Assembly: GCF_013415105.1 (NCBI RefSeq) | Contig: NZ_JACCDF010000002.1 | Coordinates: 186,001-250,000, forward strand | Direction: 5' to 3' | DNA from: Vreelandella salicampi | Lineage (GTDB): Bacteria; Pseudomonadota; Gammaproteobacteria; Pseudomonadales; Halomonadaceae | DNA: 64,000 nucleotides | Shown here: positions 10,995-18,919 of the stretch, piece by piece | Layout: every line of letters begins with the position of its first letter | How positions within the stretch are numbered: the stretch's first letter is position 1 | Made by a program: the position numbers and the translations under genes | Notes under the pieces: generated by a model | What the model saw: only the letters and a program-made list of their open reading frames with translations | What the model was told of the DNA's origin: nothing | Databases searched by the model: none

Positions 10995-13949
10995 ATGGAA
11001 CTCAATGACGACGTGTTACCGCTGGATTTTCTGCCCGCGCCTCTAAAGGCGCCAGCGCAACAGGCCCGCGAGCGCTTAAATGAAACGCTGGCGCAGGCGG
11101 ATAACATCGCGTCCATGAGCGATCAGGAATCGCCTTCGGAAAGCTGGGAAGCGCTCAGCGCGTCGCGGCGTGAGGCGCTTGCCAAGGTCATCACGATTTC
11201 CACCTTTGCGCTGGATGTCCTGGTGCGCACGCCGACGTTACTCGCCGAGCTCGATGCCGCTGGTGAGCTGGACGCGACCCCCAGCCGCGAGGCGCAGGAG
11301 ACGTGGCTGGCTGATCGTTTAGACGGTGTCGAAGATGAAGCCACCATGCATCAAGCGATTCGTCGCTTTCGCCGCTCGCGCATGCTCGGCATTGTCTGGC
11401 GCGACCTTAATCGCCCCGAAGGCTACACGATGTGGGACACCGCTGCGGCGGTGTCGGCGCTTGCCGAAGTGTGCCTGGAAGGCGCGCTTGCTTGGTTGGA
11501 GGCGTTTTTGCAGCCGCGCTGGGGGTCGCCTGCCCAGCGCCGCGACGAGAGTGAGCAGCGCCTGGTCGTGCTGGGGATGGGCAAGCTCGGCGCTGGGGAG
11601 CTTAACCTTTCCTCGGATATCGATCTGATTTTCGCCTTCCCGGAGAACGGCGATACCGCGGGGGGGCGCAAGTCGCTTGAGCACCAGGAGTACTTTACCA
11701 AGCTAGGGCAAAAGCTTATTGGGGCGCTGGACGCGGTGACCGCCGACGGTTTTGCGTTTCGCGTGGATATGCGCCTGCGTCCGCTAGGCGACGGCGGCCC
11801 GCTGGTGGGCAGTTTCTCGGCGCTTTCGGCCTATTATCAAGATCAAGGCCGCGAGTGGGAGCGCTATGCCATGCTCAAAGCGCGCCCCGTCGCGGGGGAT
11901 CTTGACGCGGGCTTTGAACTGCTCGCCAGTTTGCGTCCCTTTGTGTACCGCAAGTACCTTGATTTTGGGGCCATTGAGTCGCTGCGCGAGCTGAAAGCGA
12001 TGATCAATCGCGAAGTGAAGCGCAAGGGTATGGAGAGCAATATTAAGCTCGGCCCGGGCGGCATTCGCGAGGTCGAATTCGTGGTGCAGGCGTTTCAGTT
12101 GATCCGAGGCGGCCGCGATACCGAGCTGCAGGTCACCTCGCTGCACACCGCGCTCAAACGTCTGCCGGAGCTGGGGCTGTTGCCGGAAGAGGTGGTGGAT
12201 GAACTCATCCCTGATTACGCCTTTCTGCGCGATGTCGAGCACGCGCTGCAGGCGCTGGAAGACCGCCAGACACAGCGCCTTCCGGATGATGATCTTAACC
12301 GTGAGCGCGTGGCTTTGGCGCTCGATATGGAAGATTGGCCCGCGGTCAGGGCGAAATTGGACGAGGTACGCGAGCGGGTGCGCCGCCACTTCGATGCCGT
12401 GATTGCCGACCCGGAAGATGACGTTGAAGAGACCAACGACAGCGAGGCGGGCCTTGAACAGTGGCGTTTGGTGTGGCGCGGCGAGTTAGACCAGGACGAG
12501 GCCGAAAACTATTTGGCGGATGCCGGTTTCGTTGAGCCGGCCAAGGCGCTCAAGCGCCTTAGCGGGCTTTATCATTCGCGCGCGGTGCAGAGTATGCAGC
12601 GGATCGGTTATGAGCGCTTGGATGCGCTGATGCCGCTGCTGCTCGACGCGCTGGCGCAAAGCGAGACACCCGATGCCGCGCTACCTCGGGTGCAGCCGCT
12701 GATTGAAGCAGTGCTGCGGCGCACCGCGTACCTAGCGCTGTTGCGTGAAAATCCGCAGGCGCTCGAGCACCTGATGCACCTGTGTTCGGCAAGCCCTTGG
12801 ATTGCCGAACAGCTCGCGCGCTACCCGATTTTGCTCGACGAGCTGTTGACGCCGGAATCGCTCTACACCCCGGCGGATAAAGACCGGCTCGCCGATGAGC
12901 TGCGTCAAGCGTTGAACCGCCTTCCCGAAGACGACGAAGAGGCGCAGCTAGAAGCGCTGCGGGTGTTCAAGCACGCCCAGACCTTACACGTCGCCGCTTC
13001 CGATATCGCTGGCACGCGGCATCTGATGAAAGTAAGCGATTACTTAACCTACATCGCCGAGGTGATACTCGACGCCGTCATTGCCATGGCGTGGAAGCAC
13101 TTAACGCGCAAGCACGGTACGCCGCCCGGAATGAGCGCCGAGCAGGCCGCGTTTCTGATCGTTGGCTACGGCAAGCTAGGCGGTATCGAGCTTGGCTACA
13201 GCTCCGATCTGGATCTGGTCTTCCTCCATGACAGCGACGGCAAAGGCGCCACCGATGGCCCGCGGGCGTTGGATACACCGGTGTTTTTCACCCGCCTCGG
13301 CCAGCGCATTATTCATCTATTAACGGCTGTGACACCTGCGGGCTCGCTTTATGAGGTCGACATGCGTCTGCGCCCCTCGGGCAACGCCGGGCTTTTGGTC
13401 ACCTCGATCAATGCCTTTGCCGACTATCAACGCGCAAATGCCTGGACCTGGGAGCATCAGGCGCTGGTACGCGCTCGCGTGGTGGCGGGCAACGAGGCGC
13501 TCGCGGAGAAGTTCAACGCCGTGCGCGGGGAGATTTTGGCGCAGCCCCGTGATAGAGAATCGCTGCGCGAGGATGTGGTCAAAATGCGGCATAAAATGCG
13601 TGACCATCTGGCGAGCAAAAAAACCGGCACTTTCAATCTCAAGCACGACGCCGGTGGCATGGTGGATATCGAGTTTCTGTGCCAGTACGCGGTGCTTTCG
13701 CTGGCCCATGAAACGCCGGAGCTTCTCACCTACAGTGACAATATCCGCATTCTGGAAACCCTGGCAACGAGCGGCCACGTGCCGGAAGACGAAGCCGAGC
13801 GCTTGCGTGATGCGTACTTGGCCTACCGCAGCACCACCCATCGCGCGGCCTTGACCGGTGACAAAGCGAGCGTGGACGAAGGCGATTTTCAGGCCGAGCG
13901 CGATACCGTGAAAGCGCTGTGGGAGCGCTTTTTGGGGGCCGAGAAGTAA
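10995..13949 (+). CDS. glnE: Bifunctional glutamine synthetase adenylyltransferase / adenylyl-removing enzyme
   Basis: Cytosolic nitrogen-control enzyme of 984 residues that adenylylates and de-adenylylates glutamine synthetase in response to PII and glutamine. The two nucleotidyltransferase halves are both intact. The N-terminal AR domain carries GMGKLGAGELN and SSDIDLIF around residues 194-211. The C-terminal AT domain carries GYGKLGGIELGYSSDLDLVF around 720-740. Each half is followed by a second acidic block, VDMRLRPLGDGG and VDMRLRPSGNAG. The ATG is preceded by GAGGG. The stop codon is directly followed by the ATG of the AEC permease gene, so those two are likely co-transcribed, although no functional link is known. 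Confidence 0.98.
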   Translation: MELNDDVLPLDFLPAPLKAPAQQARERLNETLAQADNIASMSDQESPSESWEALSASRREALAKVITISTFALDVLVRTPTLLAELDAAGELDATPSREAQETWLADRLDGVEDEATMHQAIRRFRRSRMLGIVWRDLNRPEGYTMWDTAAAVSALAEVCLEGALAWLEAFLQPRWGSPAQRRDESEQRLVVLGMGKLGAGELNLSSDIDLIFAFPENGDTAGGRKSLEHQEYFTKLGQKLIGALDAVTADGFAFRVDMRLRPLGDGGPLVGSFSALSAYYQDQGREWERYAMLKARPVAGDLDAGFELLASLRPFVYRKYLDFGAIESLRELKAMINREVKRKGMESNIKLGPGGIREVEFVVQAFQLIRGGRDTELQVTSLHTALKRLPELGLLPEEVVDELIPDYAFLRDVEHALQALEDRQTQRLPDDDLNRERVALALDMEDWPAVRAKLDEVRERVRRHFDAVIADPEDDVEETNDSEAGLEQWRLVWRGELDQDEAENYLADAGFVEPAKALKRLSGLYHSRAVQSMQRIGYERLDALMPLLLDALAQSETPDAALPRVQPLIEAVLRRTAYLALLRENPQALEHLMHLCSASPWIAEQLARYPILLDELLTPESLYTPADKDRLADELRQALNRLPEDDEEAQLEALRVFKHAQTLHVAASDIAGTRHLMKVSDYLTYIAEVILDAVIAMAWKHLTRKHGTPPGMSAEQAAFLIVGYGKLGGIELGYSSDLDLVFLHDSDGKGATDGPRALDTPVFFTRLGQRIIHLLTAVTPAGSLYEVDMRLRPSGNAGLLVTSINAFADYQRANAWTWEHQALVRARVVAGNEALAEKFNAVRGEILAQPRDRESLREDVVKMRHKMRDHLASKKTGTFNLKHDAGGMVDIEFLCQYAVLSLAHETPELLTYSDNIRILETLATSGHVPEDEAERLRDAYLAYRSTTHRAALTGDKASVDEGDFQAERDTVKALWERFLGAEK

Positions 13950-14843
13950 ATGATCGGGCAGATTCTCGCCACGCTCTTGCCGGTGTTTTTGATTGTTGGC
14001 TGTGGCGCGGCCTACGGGCGCTTTCGCACACCGGATATTAGAAGCCTCAATACGCTCAACATGGAGCTATTCGTTCCGCTTTTGGTGTTTGCGGTGCTTG
14101 CCGACCGGCAGGCGCCGCTCGCCGACTACGCTTGGCTGGCCGCAGCGGCGGCCGCAGTGGTTTTAGGGTCAGGTCTTGTACTCTGGCCGCTCGCCAAGTG
14201 GCTCAAGCTCGATACCAAAGTGTTTTTGCCGCCGATGATGTTCAACAACTCTGGCAACATGGGCGTGCCGCTTCTGGTGCTGGCGTTTGGCGAACAAGCG
14301 CTGCCGGCGGCGGTGGTGGTGTTTATCGTCGAGATGTTGCTGCACTTTTCGGTGGGGCTTTATATGCTCGACCCGCGCACCTCGCTTTGGCACTTACTGC
14401 GCATGCCGATTGTGTTCGCAAGCCTTGCCGGGCTTACGGTGAACTTGGGCGGGGTGCCGCTGCCGGGCTGGCTTCTTGAATCGATGCACATGCTGGGTGG
14501 GGTGTGCATTCCACTCATGCTGTTCGCCCTCGGCGTGAGGCTTTTGGAGATCGACTTCAGCGACTGGCGCAGCGGTTTGCTCGGCGCGCTTTTGTGCCCG
14601 CTATCAGGTCTCGTTATTGCGCTGCCGCTGATGGTGCTGCTGCCGTTGAACCCGTTACAACTGGCGGTGCTTTTGGTGTTTGCCGTGCTGCCACCAGCGG
14701 TGTTGAACTATCTGGTTGCCGAACAGTACCAGCTCGCGCCGCAGAAGGTCGCTTCCTTGGTGCTGATCGGCAACCTTGGCAGTCTCGTGGTCATGCCGTT
14801 AACACTGGCCGCCGCTTTCGCATGGCTATTTCCGCCGGTGTAG
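13950..14843 (+). CDS. AEC family transporter (auxin efflux carrier-like permease)
   Basis: Inner-membrane permease of 297 residues with about ten hydrophobic helices in two inverted halves of five. Family features are LPVFLIVGCGAAYGR at the start, NMELFVPLLVFAVLA, FNNSGNMGVPLLVLAFGEQALPAAV with the conserved Asn and Gly-Pro, and the C-terminal half beginning FASLAGLTVNLGG. Bacterial members carry malate, malonate or other small carboxylates; the substrate here is unknown. The ATG abuts the glnE stop with no gap, and the 3' end converges on a small membrane protein gene 7 bp away. Confidence 0.85.
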   Translation: MIGQILATLLPVFLIVGCGAAYGRFRTPDIRSLNTLNMELFVPLLVFAVLADRQAPLADYAWLAAAAAAVVLGSGLVLWPLAKWLKLDTKVFLPPMMFNNSGNMGVPLLVLAFGEQALPAAVVVFIVEMLLHFSVGLYMLDPRTSLWHLLRMPIVFASLAGLTVNLGGVPLPGWLLESMHMLGGVCIPLMLFALGVRLLEIDFSDWRSGLLGALLCPLSGLVIALPLMVLLPLNPLQLAVLLVFAVLPPAVLNYLVAEQYQLAPQKVASLVLIGNLGSLVVMPLTLAAAFAWLFPPV

Positions 14844-14850
14844 CGATGTA

Positions 14851-15204
14851 TCAGGCGCGTCGGTCTTTTTCTTTGACCTCGTAATGACCTTCTAGCACAT
14901 CTTGCCGGTGGCGCGACTGTTGGTAAGCGTGACTGCCGCCGATATCCTGCGCTTGGTTAGCCCGCATCGCCTCCATGCGCTTTTTCATTTTGTGGCGCAC
15001 AAACGGCATCATGGCCCAGCCCACCAGCAAAAATAAAAGCCCTAATATCACGCCGACGATCATCAGCACGCCAAACGCGAGCCAAGTGAAAAATAGCTTA
15101 ATAGTGCCCATTAAGCCATCAGGGCGCGTTTGCGCAGCCCGGGCACGCCATTGATGGGCAGCCTGCCAAGCGGCGTTGCGTTGATCGTGGTTTGGGTGTG
15201 GCAT
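14851..15204 (-). CDS. Uncharacterised small membrane protein
   Basis: Not recognised. A 117-residue protein with a basic, Trp- and Gln-rich N-terminal 35 residues. One long hydrophobic region follows (about 37-70, FFTWLAFGVLMIVGVILGLL and FLLVGWAMMPF) that could be two tight helices. The tail is strongly basic, then hydrophilic, with RHKMKKRMEAMRANQ and a charged end (VKEKDRRA). The start at 15204 is set by GGAGG 5 nt upstream of ATG; a longer start 12 nt upstream has no such site. It is transcribed toward the AEC permease. The topology suggests an inner-membrane protein with a cytoplasmic basic tail; function unknown. Confidence 0.7.
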   Translation of the reverse strand: MPHPNHDQRNAAWQAAHQWRARAAQTRPDGLMGTIKLFFTWLAFGVLMIVGVILGLLFLLVGWAMMPFVRHKMKKRMEAMRANQAQDIGGSHAYQQSRHRQDVLEGHYEVKEKDRRA

Positions 15205-15561
15205 GTAAGCCTCCAAAGAGTCGTGTTAGCTACCCGATTGGAACACACTTATCTTGTCGAGTTCACTGCTGCCCGCCGAGTTCACTGCTGCCCGCCGAGT
15301 TCATTGTTGTTTCGTAATTCTGAGTTGTTCCACAATTCAGAGTTGTCAGCCCTGACTGTATGGTGGCGGATACCGACGAGGGTGAATATCTAGGGCACAA
15401 CGAATCGCATATTACCGGTGCAGGACCCAACGGAAGTTGATAGCATCGAAGCGTTAAGCGTGTAACTTCCGATGAAGACTGTGATGGAAGATTGTCTTGG
15501 TGCGCAGGCCGCGACGCTAACGCGCACCTCAAGGGGAGCGACGTATGGAGGCAATCGTCTG
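15205..15561. other. Gene-poor stretch with short repeats
   Basis: This 357-bp stretch has no convincing gene. It holds a 19-bp tandem duplication (15258-15295 plus a partial third copy) and an imperfect hairpin (CTGAGTTGT, 3-nt loop, ACAATTCAG) at about 15322-15342. The rest, to 15561, contains the leader of a small membrane protein gene and no other structure I can support. It separates the minus-strand 14851-15204 gene from the plus-strand 15562-17636 genes, so promoters in both directions are expected, but none is clear. Confidence 0.6.
15258..15303. repeat. 19-bp tandem repeat, 2 full copies plus a partial
   Basis: The unit CGAGTTCACTGCTGCCCGC occurs perfectly at 15258-15276 and 15277-15295. 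A third copy starts at 15296 and decays after about 8 bp (CGAGTTCATTG). It lies in non-coding DNA. Confidence 0.95.
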
Positions 15562-15705
15562 ATGAAGGGGCAGAACCGCCACGGCGCCACGCGGCGCAAC
15601 AAAGATGCCGCGTTTGACCGCTGGCTGAACCTTGCGGTGAGTGTGGCGGTCACCACGGCGATACTGGTGGGGTTAGCCGCCGTACTTGCCCACTGGCTTT
15701 TATAG
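15562..15705 (+). CDS. Small single-span membrane protein (hypothetical)
   Basis: Not recognised. A 47-residue protein: a basic polar N-terminus (MKGQNRHGATRRNKDAAFDR) and then one hydrophobic helix of about 22 residues ending in HWLL. GGAGG is 10 nt upstream of the ATG, somewhat far. The positive-inside rule predicts an N-in, C-out inner-membrane protein. The frame can be extended upstream to 15472, but the extension looks non-coding. It sits 22 bp before a UMF1-type permease and could be a leader or accessory peptide for it. Being this short, it may also be spurious. Confidence 0.5.
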   Translation: MKGQNRHGATRRNKDAAFDRWLNLAVSVAVTTAILVGLAAVLAHWLL

Positions 15706-15727
15706 CCTCCAACGACCGAGTCTTACT

Positions 15728-17071
15728 ATGCTCACCGCCGCTGCCGCTGATTCCCGCTGTTACGCTTCTCGCCGTGAAATATTCGGCTGGGCGATGTTCG
15801 ATTTCGCCAATCAAGCTTATACACTGCTGATTATCACCGTCGTGTTTGGTGAGCTTTTCACCACGGTTATCGTGGGGGATCGAGGCGACGGCTACCGGCT
15901 GGCGAACTTTCTGTGGAGCATGGCGCTTGCCGCCAGTTATTTGTTAGTGGTGTTAACCGCTCCGCTGTTGGGCGCTGTGATGGATTACCGCGCACAGAAA
16001 AAGCGGTTTTTGTTTTTCAGCTACATCGCCACCGTCGTCGCCACTGCGCTTTTGTACTTTGTCGCGCCAGGCTATATATGGCTGGGCGTTGTGCTTATTA
16101 TCCTCTCCAACTATGCCTACTCCATGGGCGAATCCTTTATTGCCGCTTTTTTGCCCGAACTCGGGCCGCCTAGCGCGCTGGGTAAAATTTCCGGGTTCGG
16201 GTGGGCGCTTGGCTATATCGGCGGCCTCTTTGCCGCAGGGTTTACGCTGGTCGTGCTGGGTGAGGCGACGGCGGATAACTTTGAGCGCATCCGTTGGGTG
16301 GGGCCGTTTGCCGCGGGGTTTTTCCTGATCGCGGCGATACCCACGTTTTTGACGTTGAAAGAACGCGGCCAGCCGCAGCCGGTGGCAGCATCTTATCGCC
16401 ACATCGCCCGTTTGCGCGTCGCGGCTACGCTGCACGATTTGCGCTATTTTAAAGACCTGAGCGTGTTCCTAGTGTCGTTGCTCTTCTCGATGGCCGGGGT
16501 CTACATCATTATTGCCTTTGCCTTTATCTATGGCGCGCAGGTGATCGGCTGGGATGAGGGTGTGCGCAATCTCATGTTTATTATCGTCCAAGTCACGGCG
16601 GCGGCGGGCGCTTTGGCATTCGGCTGGGTGCAAGATCGCCTCGGGGCAAAAGTGACGTATCTCATCACGCTGGCACTTTGGGTCTTGGCAATTGTCTTTA
16701 TTTGGGCGACACCGGGTATCACCGAGATAGCGAATCGGCACTTTGGCTGGCAGTGGCAGTCTCAATATGTGTTTCTGGTGGTGGGCTGTTTGGCGGGGTT
16801 GAGTTTGGGCTCCAGCCAATCGGCGAGCCGCACGCTGGTGGGGCTTTTTGCGCCGCTTTCCAAAACGGCCGAGTTTTTTGGCTTTTGGGGCTTAGCCAAT
16901 AAGCTGGCGGGGGTATTGGGTATTGTGTTGCTCGGTACGCTGCAAACGCTGGTAGGGTTGCAGGCATCGATTTTACTCTGCGCGGTACTGTTTATTACGG
17001 CTATGCTGCTGTGTATACGGGTGAATGAGCCCCGTGGGCGAGACGCCGCCGAGCAATGGCAGGCGCCTTAA
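15728..17071 (+). CDS. MFS transporter, UMF1 / Atg22-like family
   Basis: Inner-membrane permease of 447 residues with about twelve hydrophobic helices. The opening EIFGWAMFDFANQAYTLLIITVVF is the signature of the UMF1 (Atg22-like) branch of the major facilitator superfamily. ALGKISGFGWALGYIGGL and SLGSSQSASRTLVGLFAPLSKTAEFFGFWG in the second half are also typical. Substrates of bacterial members are largely unknown; yeast Atg22 effluxes amino acids from the vacuole. The start at 15728 is the first ATG after the preceding small gene; its ribosome binding site is weak. A retropepsin-like protease gene follows 19 bp later, suggesting co-transcription. Confidence 0.85.
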   Translation: MLTAAAADSRCYASRREIFGWAMFDFANQAYTLLIITVVFGELFTTVIVGDRGDGYRLANFLWSMALAASYLLVVLTAPLLGAVMDYRAQKKRFLFFSYIATVVATALLYFVAPGYIWLGVVLIILSNYAYSMGESFIAAFLPELGPPSALGKISGFGWALGYIGGLFAAGFTLVVLGEATADNFERIRWVGPFAAGFFLIAAIPTFLTLKERGQPQPVAASYRHIARLRVAATLHDLRYFKDLSVFLVSLLFSMAGVYIIIAFAFIYGAQVIGWDEGVRNLMFIIVQVTAAAGALAFGWVQDRLGAKVTYLITLALWVLAIVFIWATPGITEIANRHFGWQWQSQYVFLVVGCLAGLSLGSSQSASRTLVGLFAPLSKTAEFFGFWGLANKLAGVLGIVLLGTLQTLVGLQASILLCAVLFITAMLLCIRVNEPRGRDAAEQWQAP

Positions 17072-17090
17072 AGGGCGCGGGAGGTGTCGG

Positions 17091-17636
17091 ATGACCCAGC
17101 GCGACGGCTCCAAGCGCAATCGGGGCAGTGGCCTTGTGATGATGCTGCTGTTTTGGGTGCTGCTGATGGCGGTTGGCACATGGTGGCTGCACGGTGGGTT
17201 AGAAGCGACGCTGCGCCCCAATGCTCACATCGCTCAGAGCGACAGTGACGGTGAGCCGCTAACGCTTAAGCGCAACCGCGCGGGACACTTTCAAGCGCCG
17301 GGGTCTATCAACGGCGAGCCGGTGACGTTTTTACTCGATACCGGCGCGACGTATGTTGCCGTACCGCAAAACATGGCCGATAGGCTGGGTTTAGAGCTTG
17401 GTCGTAGCGCTTGGTTTAACACCGCTAACGGGCGTGTGGAAGGCAACATAACGCAACTCGATGAGGTGCGTTTGGGCGGCATTCGAATTGAAAATGTACA
17501 AGGCTCGATTGGCCCCGGCATGGAACGCGATACCGTGCTTTTGGGCATGAGTTTTCTCAACTTACTCTCCATTGAGATGTCACAAGGGGAGATGGTGCTG
17601 AGCTTGCCGGAAAAATGCGCGGATCAGTCTTGTTAA
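17091..17636 (+). CDS. Membrane-anchored retropepsin-like aspartic protease (clan AA, TIGR02281 type)
   Basis: Predicted aspartic protease of 181 residues. A polar, basic N-terminus is followed by one membrane helix (about 15-36), then a periplasmic domain with the single-copy active site L82-D83-T84-G85-A86 and the flap-side strand YVAVP. The downstream block GMERDTVLLGMSFLNLLSIE is the usual second half of the fold. Like retroviral proteases it should act as a dimer. The start at 17091 has GGAGG 6 nt upstream. The protein ends SC, and its stop codon lies inside the first unit of a 17-bp tandem repeat. Substrate unknown. Confidence 0.85.
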   Translation: MTQRDGSKRNRGSGLVMMLLFWVLLMAVGTWWLHGGLEATLRPNAHIAQSDSDGEPLTLKRNRAGHFQAPGSINGEPVTFLLDTGATYVAVPQNMADRLGLELGRSAWFNTANGRVEGNITQLDEVRLGGIRIENVQGSIGPGMERDTVLLGMSFLNLLSIEMSQGEMVLSLPEKCADQSC

Positions 17637-17679
17637 GCGGTCGACCTTGTTAAGTGGTCGATCTTGTTAAGTGATTGTG
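17629..17679. repeat. 17-bp tandem repeat, three copies, over a stop codon
   Basis: Units are CTTGTTAAGCGGTCGAC (17629-17645), CTTGTTAAGTGGTCGAT (17646-17662) and CTTGTTAAGTGATTGTG (17663-17679). The first unit contains the TAA stop (17634-17636) of the retropepsin-like gene; copies two and three are non-coding and progressively diverged. Confidence 0.95.
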
Positions 17680-17747
17680 CCTGTGCTTAGCTTTCATAAT
17701 ATTAATGTCATACGGTTAAATTTGGATTTCCGGTTTAAGGAGTTTTT

Positions 17748-17927
17748 ATGGGAATTGAAGTTGGGGGGCTGTTAGGGCTCATTTGGCTCGTTATCGTGAT
17801 TTGGGCGATTATCAAAGTAGCGAAAAGCTCAGCCGGTGGGATTTCCAAGCTGCTGTGGATTTTAGTGCTGCTATTTTTCCCCTTTATCGGTTTGCTGATC
17901 TGGCTGTTGCTCGGACCAAAAGGATAG
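17748..17927 (+). CDS. PLDc_N-type two-helix membrane protein
   Basis: Small membrane protein of 59 residues: two hydrophobic helices (MGIEVGGLLGLIWLVIVIWA and LLWILVLLFFPFIGLLIWLL) joined by a short basic turn, ending in GPKG. The second helix, with FFPFIGLLIW..LLGPK, matches the PLDc_N (phospholipase D N-terminal) domain that also occurs as a stand-alone protein. A strong AAGGAG lies 5-6 nt before the ATG. It is monocistronic by position. No phospholipase domain follows, so the role is unknown; stand-alone members are often stress-induced membrane peptides. Confidence 0.8.
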   Translation: MGIEVGGLLGLIWLVIVIWAIIKVAKSSAGGISKLLWILVLLFFPFIGLLIWLLLGPKG

Positions 17928-17952
17928 CCACCAACACTCAGCAACCTGAGTT

Positions 17953-17981
17953 CAAGTCATAAAGACAAGTCGTAAGACTTG
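17953..17981. repeat. 13-bp duplication and small hairpin before the two-component operon
   Basis: CAAGTCATAAAGA (17953-17965) is followed by CAAGTCGTAAGAC (17966-17978), a degenerate tandem pair. CAAGTC at 17966-17971 also pairs with GACTTG at 17976-17981 around a 4-nt loop. The remaining gap to 18112 shows no clear promoter. Confidence 0.6.
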
Positions 17982-18112
17982 CCTGCTAGCTCGTTCTACC
18001 TTCAGACGCAGTTGAAGCTGCTTTAATAAGGTATTCTGGCGAATTACATCACCACCCGTCTCAGTTCAGGGAAGCGGGAAAAGCGCGTACTAAAGCGGAG
18101 TAACGAAGACGC

Positions 18113-18871
18113 ATGGTCGACCACTTAGAAAAACAGTTTGAAGCGCTTGGCGCCCAAGAGCCCACGGTGCCTGATTATCCCGATCAGGATCACATTTTGA
18201 TTATTGAAGATGACCAGCGCCTGGCTGAACTCACGCGTGATTACTTGGAAGCCAACGGCTTTCAGGTCACGTTAGAGGCTGATGGTTCTAAAGGGGTTGA
18301 TCGTATCTTAACCCTGCAGCCTGACTTGGTGATCCTGGATTTGATGCTGCCTGGCGAAGACGGTTTGGCGATCTGTCGTCGCGTCCGGCCCAATTTCGCC
18401 GGTCCGATCATGATGATGACCGCGCGCACCGATGATTTAGATCAGGTGTTGGGGCTAGAAATGGGGGCGGACGATTACGTGCCAAAACCGGTGCAGCCGC
18501 GGGTGCTGCTCGCGCGTATGCGGGCGCTTTTACGCCGTGCGGATGGCCCCGCCCCCAGCGGCGAGATGCGCTTAAGGTTTGAAAACTTAGACATCGATAA
18601 CGCGACCCGTGAGGCGTGGTTATCCGGTGAACGTATTGATCTGACCAGCGCCGAATTCGATCTTTTGTGGCTATTGGCCAGCAATGCCGGCCGTGTGCTC
18701 ACCCGGGAGGAGATTTTTAGCGATTTGCGTGGCATTAAGTACGACGGCCAAGACCGCTCTATTGATGTGCGGGTTTCGCGGATTCGACCCAAAATTGGCG
18801 ACGACCCCAACCAACCTCACCGGATTAAAACCGTGCGCAGTAGGGGTTATTTGTTTGTTAAAGACGGCTAA
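18113..18871 (+). CDS. OmpR-family response regulator, RstA-like
   Basis: DNA-binding response regulator of 252 residues. The receiver domain (about 27-145) has the acidic pair IIEDDQRL near its start, phospho-acceptor Asp76 in VILDLMLPGEDG, the switch Thr in MMTARTDD and the conserved Lys in YVPKPVQPR. The winged-helix output domain (about 155-250) carries LTSAEFDLLWLLASNAGRVLTREEIF and ends SRGYLFVKDG. An N-terminal extension of about 26 residues precedes the receiver domain, which is longer than usual. The cognate kinase gene follows at once. Likely targets are envelope or stress genes as for RstA, but this cannot be read from sequence. The stop codon lies in a 21-bp tandem duplication. 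Confidence 0.88.
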   Translation: MVDHLEKQFEALGAQEPTVPDYPDQDHILIIEDDQRLAELTRDYLEANGFQVTLEADGSKGVDRILTLQPDLVILDLMLPGEDGLAICRRVRPNFAGPIMMMTARTDDLDQVLGLEMGADDYVPKPVQPRVLLARMRALLRRADGPAPSGEMRLRFENLDIDNATREAWLSGERIDLTSAEFDLLWLLASNAGRVLTREEIFSDLRGIKYDGQDRSIDVRVSRIRPKIGDDPNQPHRIKTVRSRGYLFVKDG

Positions 18872-18894
18872 TCGTTTGTTAAATAAAGCTAATT
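18853..18894. repeat. 21-bp imperfect tandem duplication over the response-regulator stop
   Basis: Two 21-bp units at 18853-18873 and 18874-18894 share the first ten bases (GTTTGTTAAA) and an inner GCTAAT; about 17 of 21 positions match. The TAA stop (18869-18871) lies within the first unit. Confidence 0.85.
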
Positions 18895-18919
18895 TCGCCT
18901 TGAGTAAGGCGTGAACACG

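Noticed and set aside
15263..15532. Minus-strand open frame of 89 codons
   Set aside because: It runs through the 19-bp tandem repeat, has composition unlike coding DNA and has no ribosome binding site.
18013..18038. TTGAAG...TATTCT as promoter of the two-component genes
   Set aside because: The spacer is 14 bp, too short for a sigma-70 promoter.
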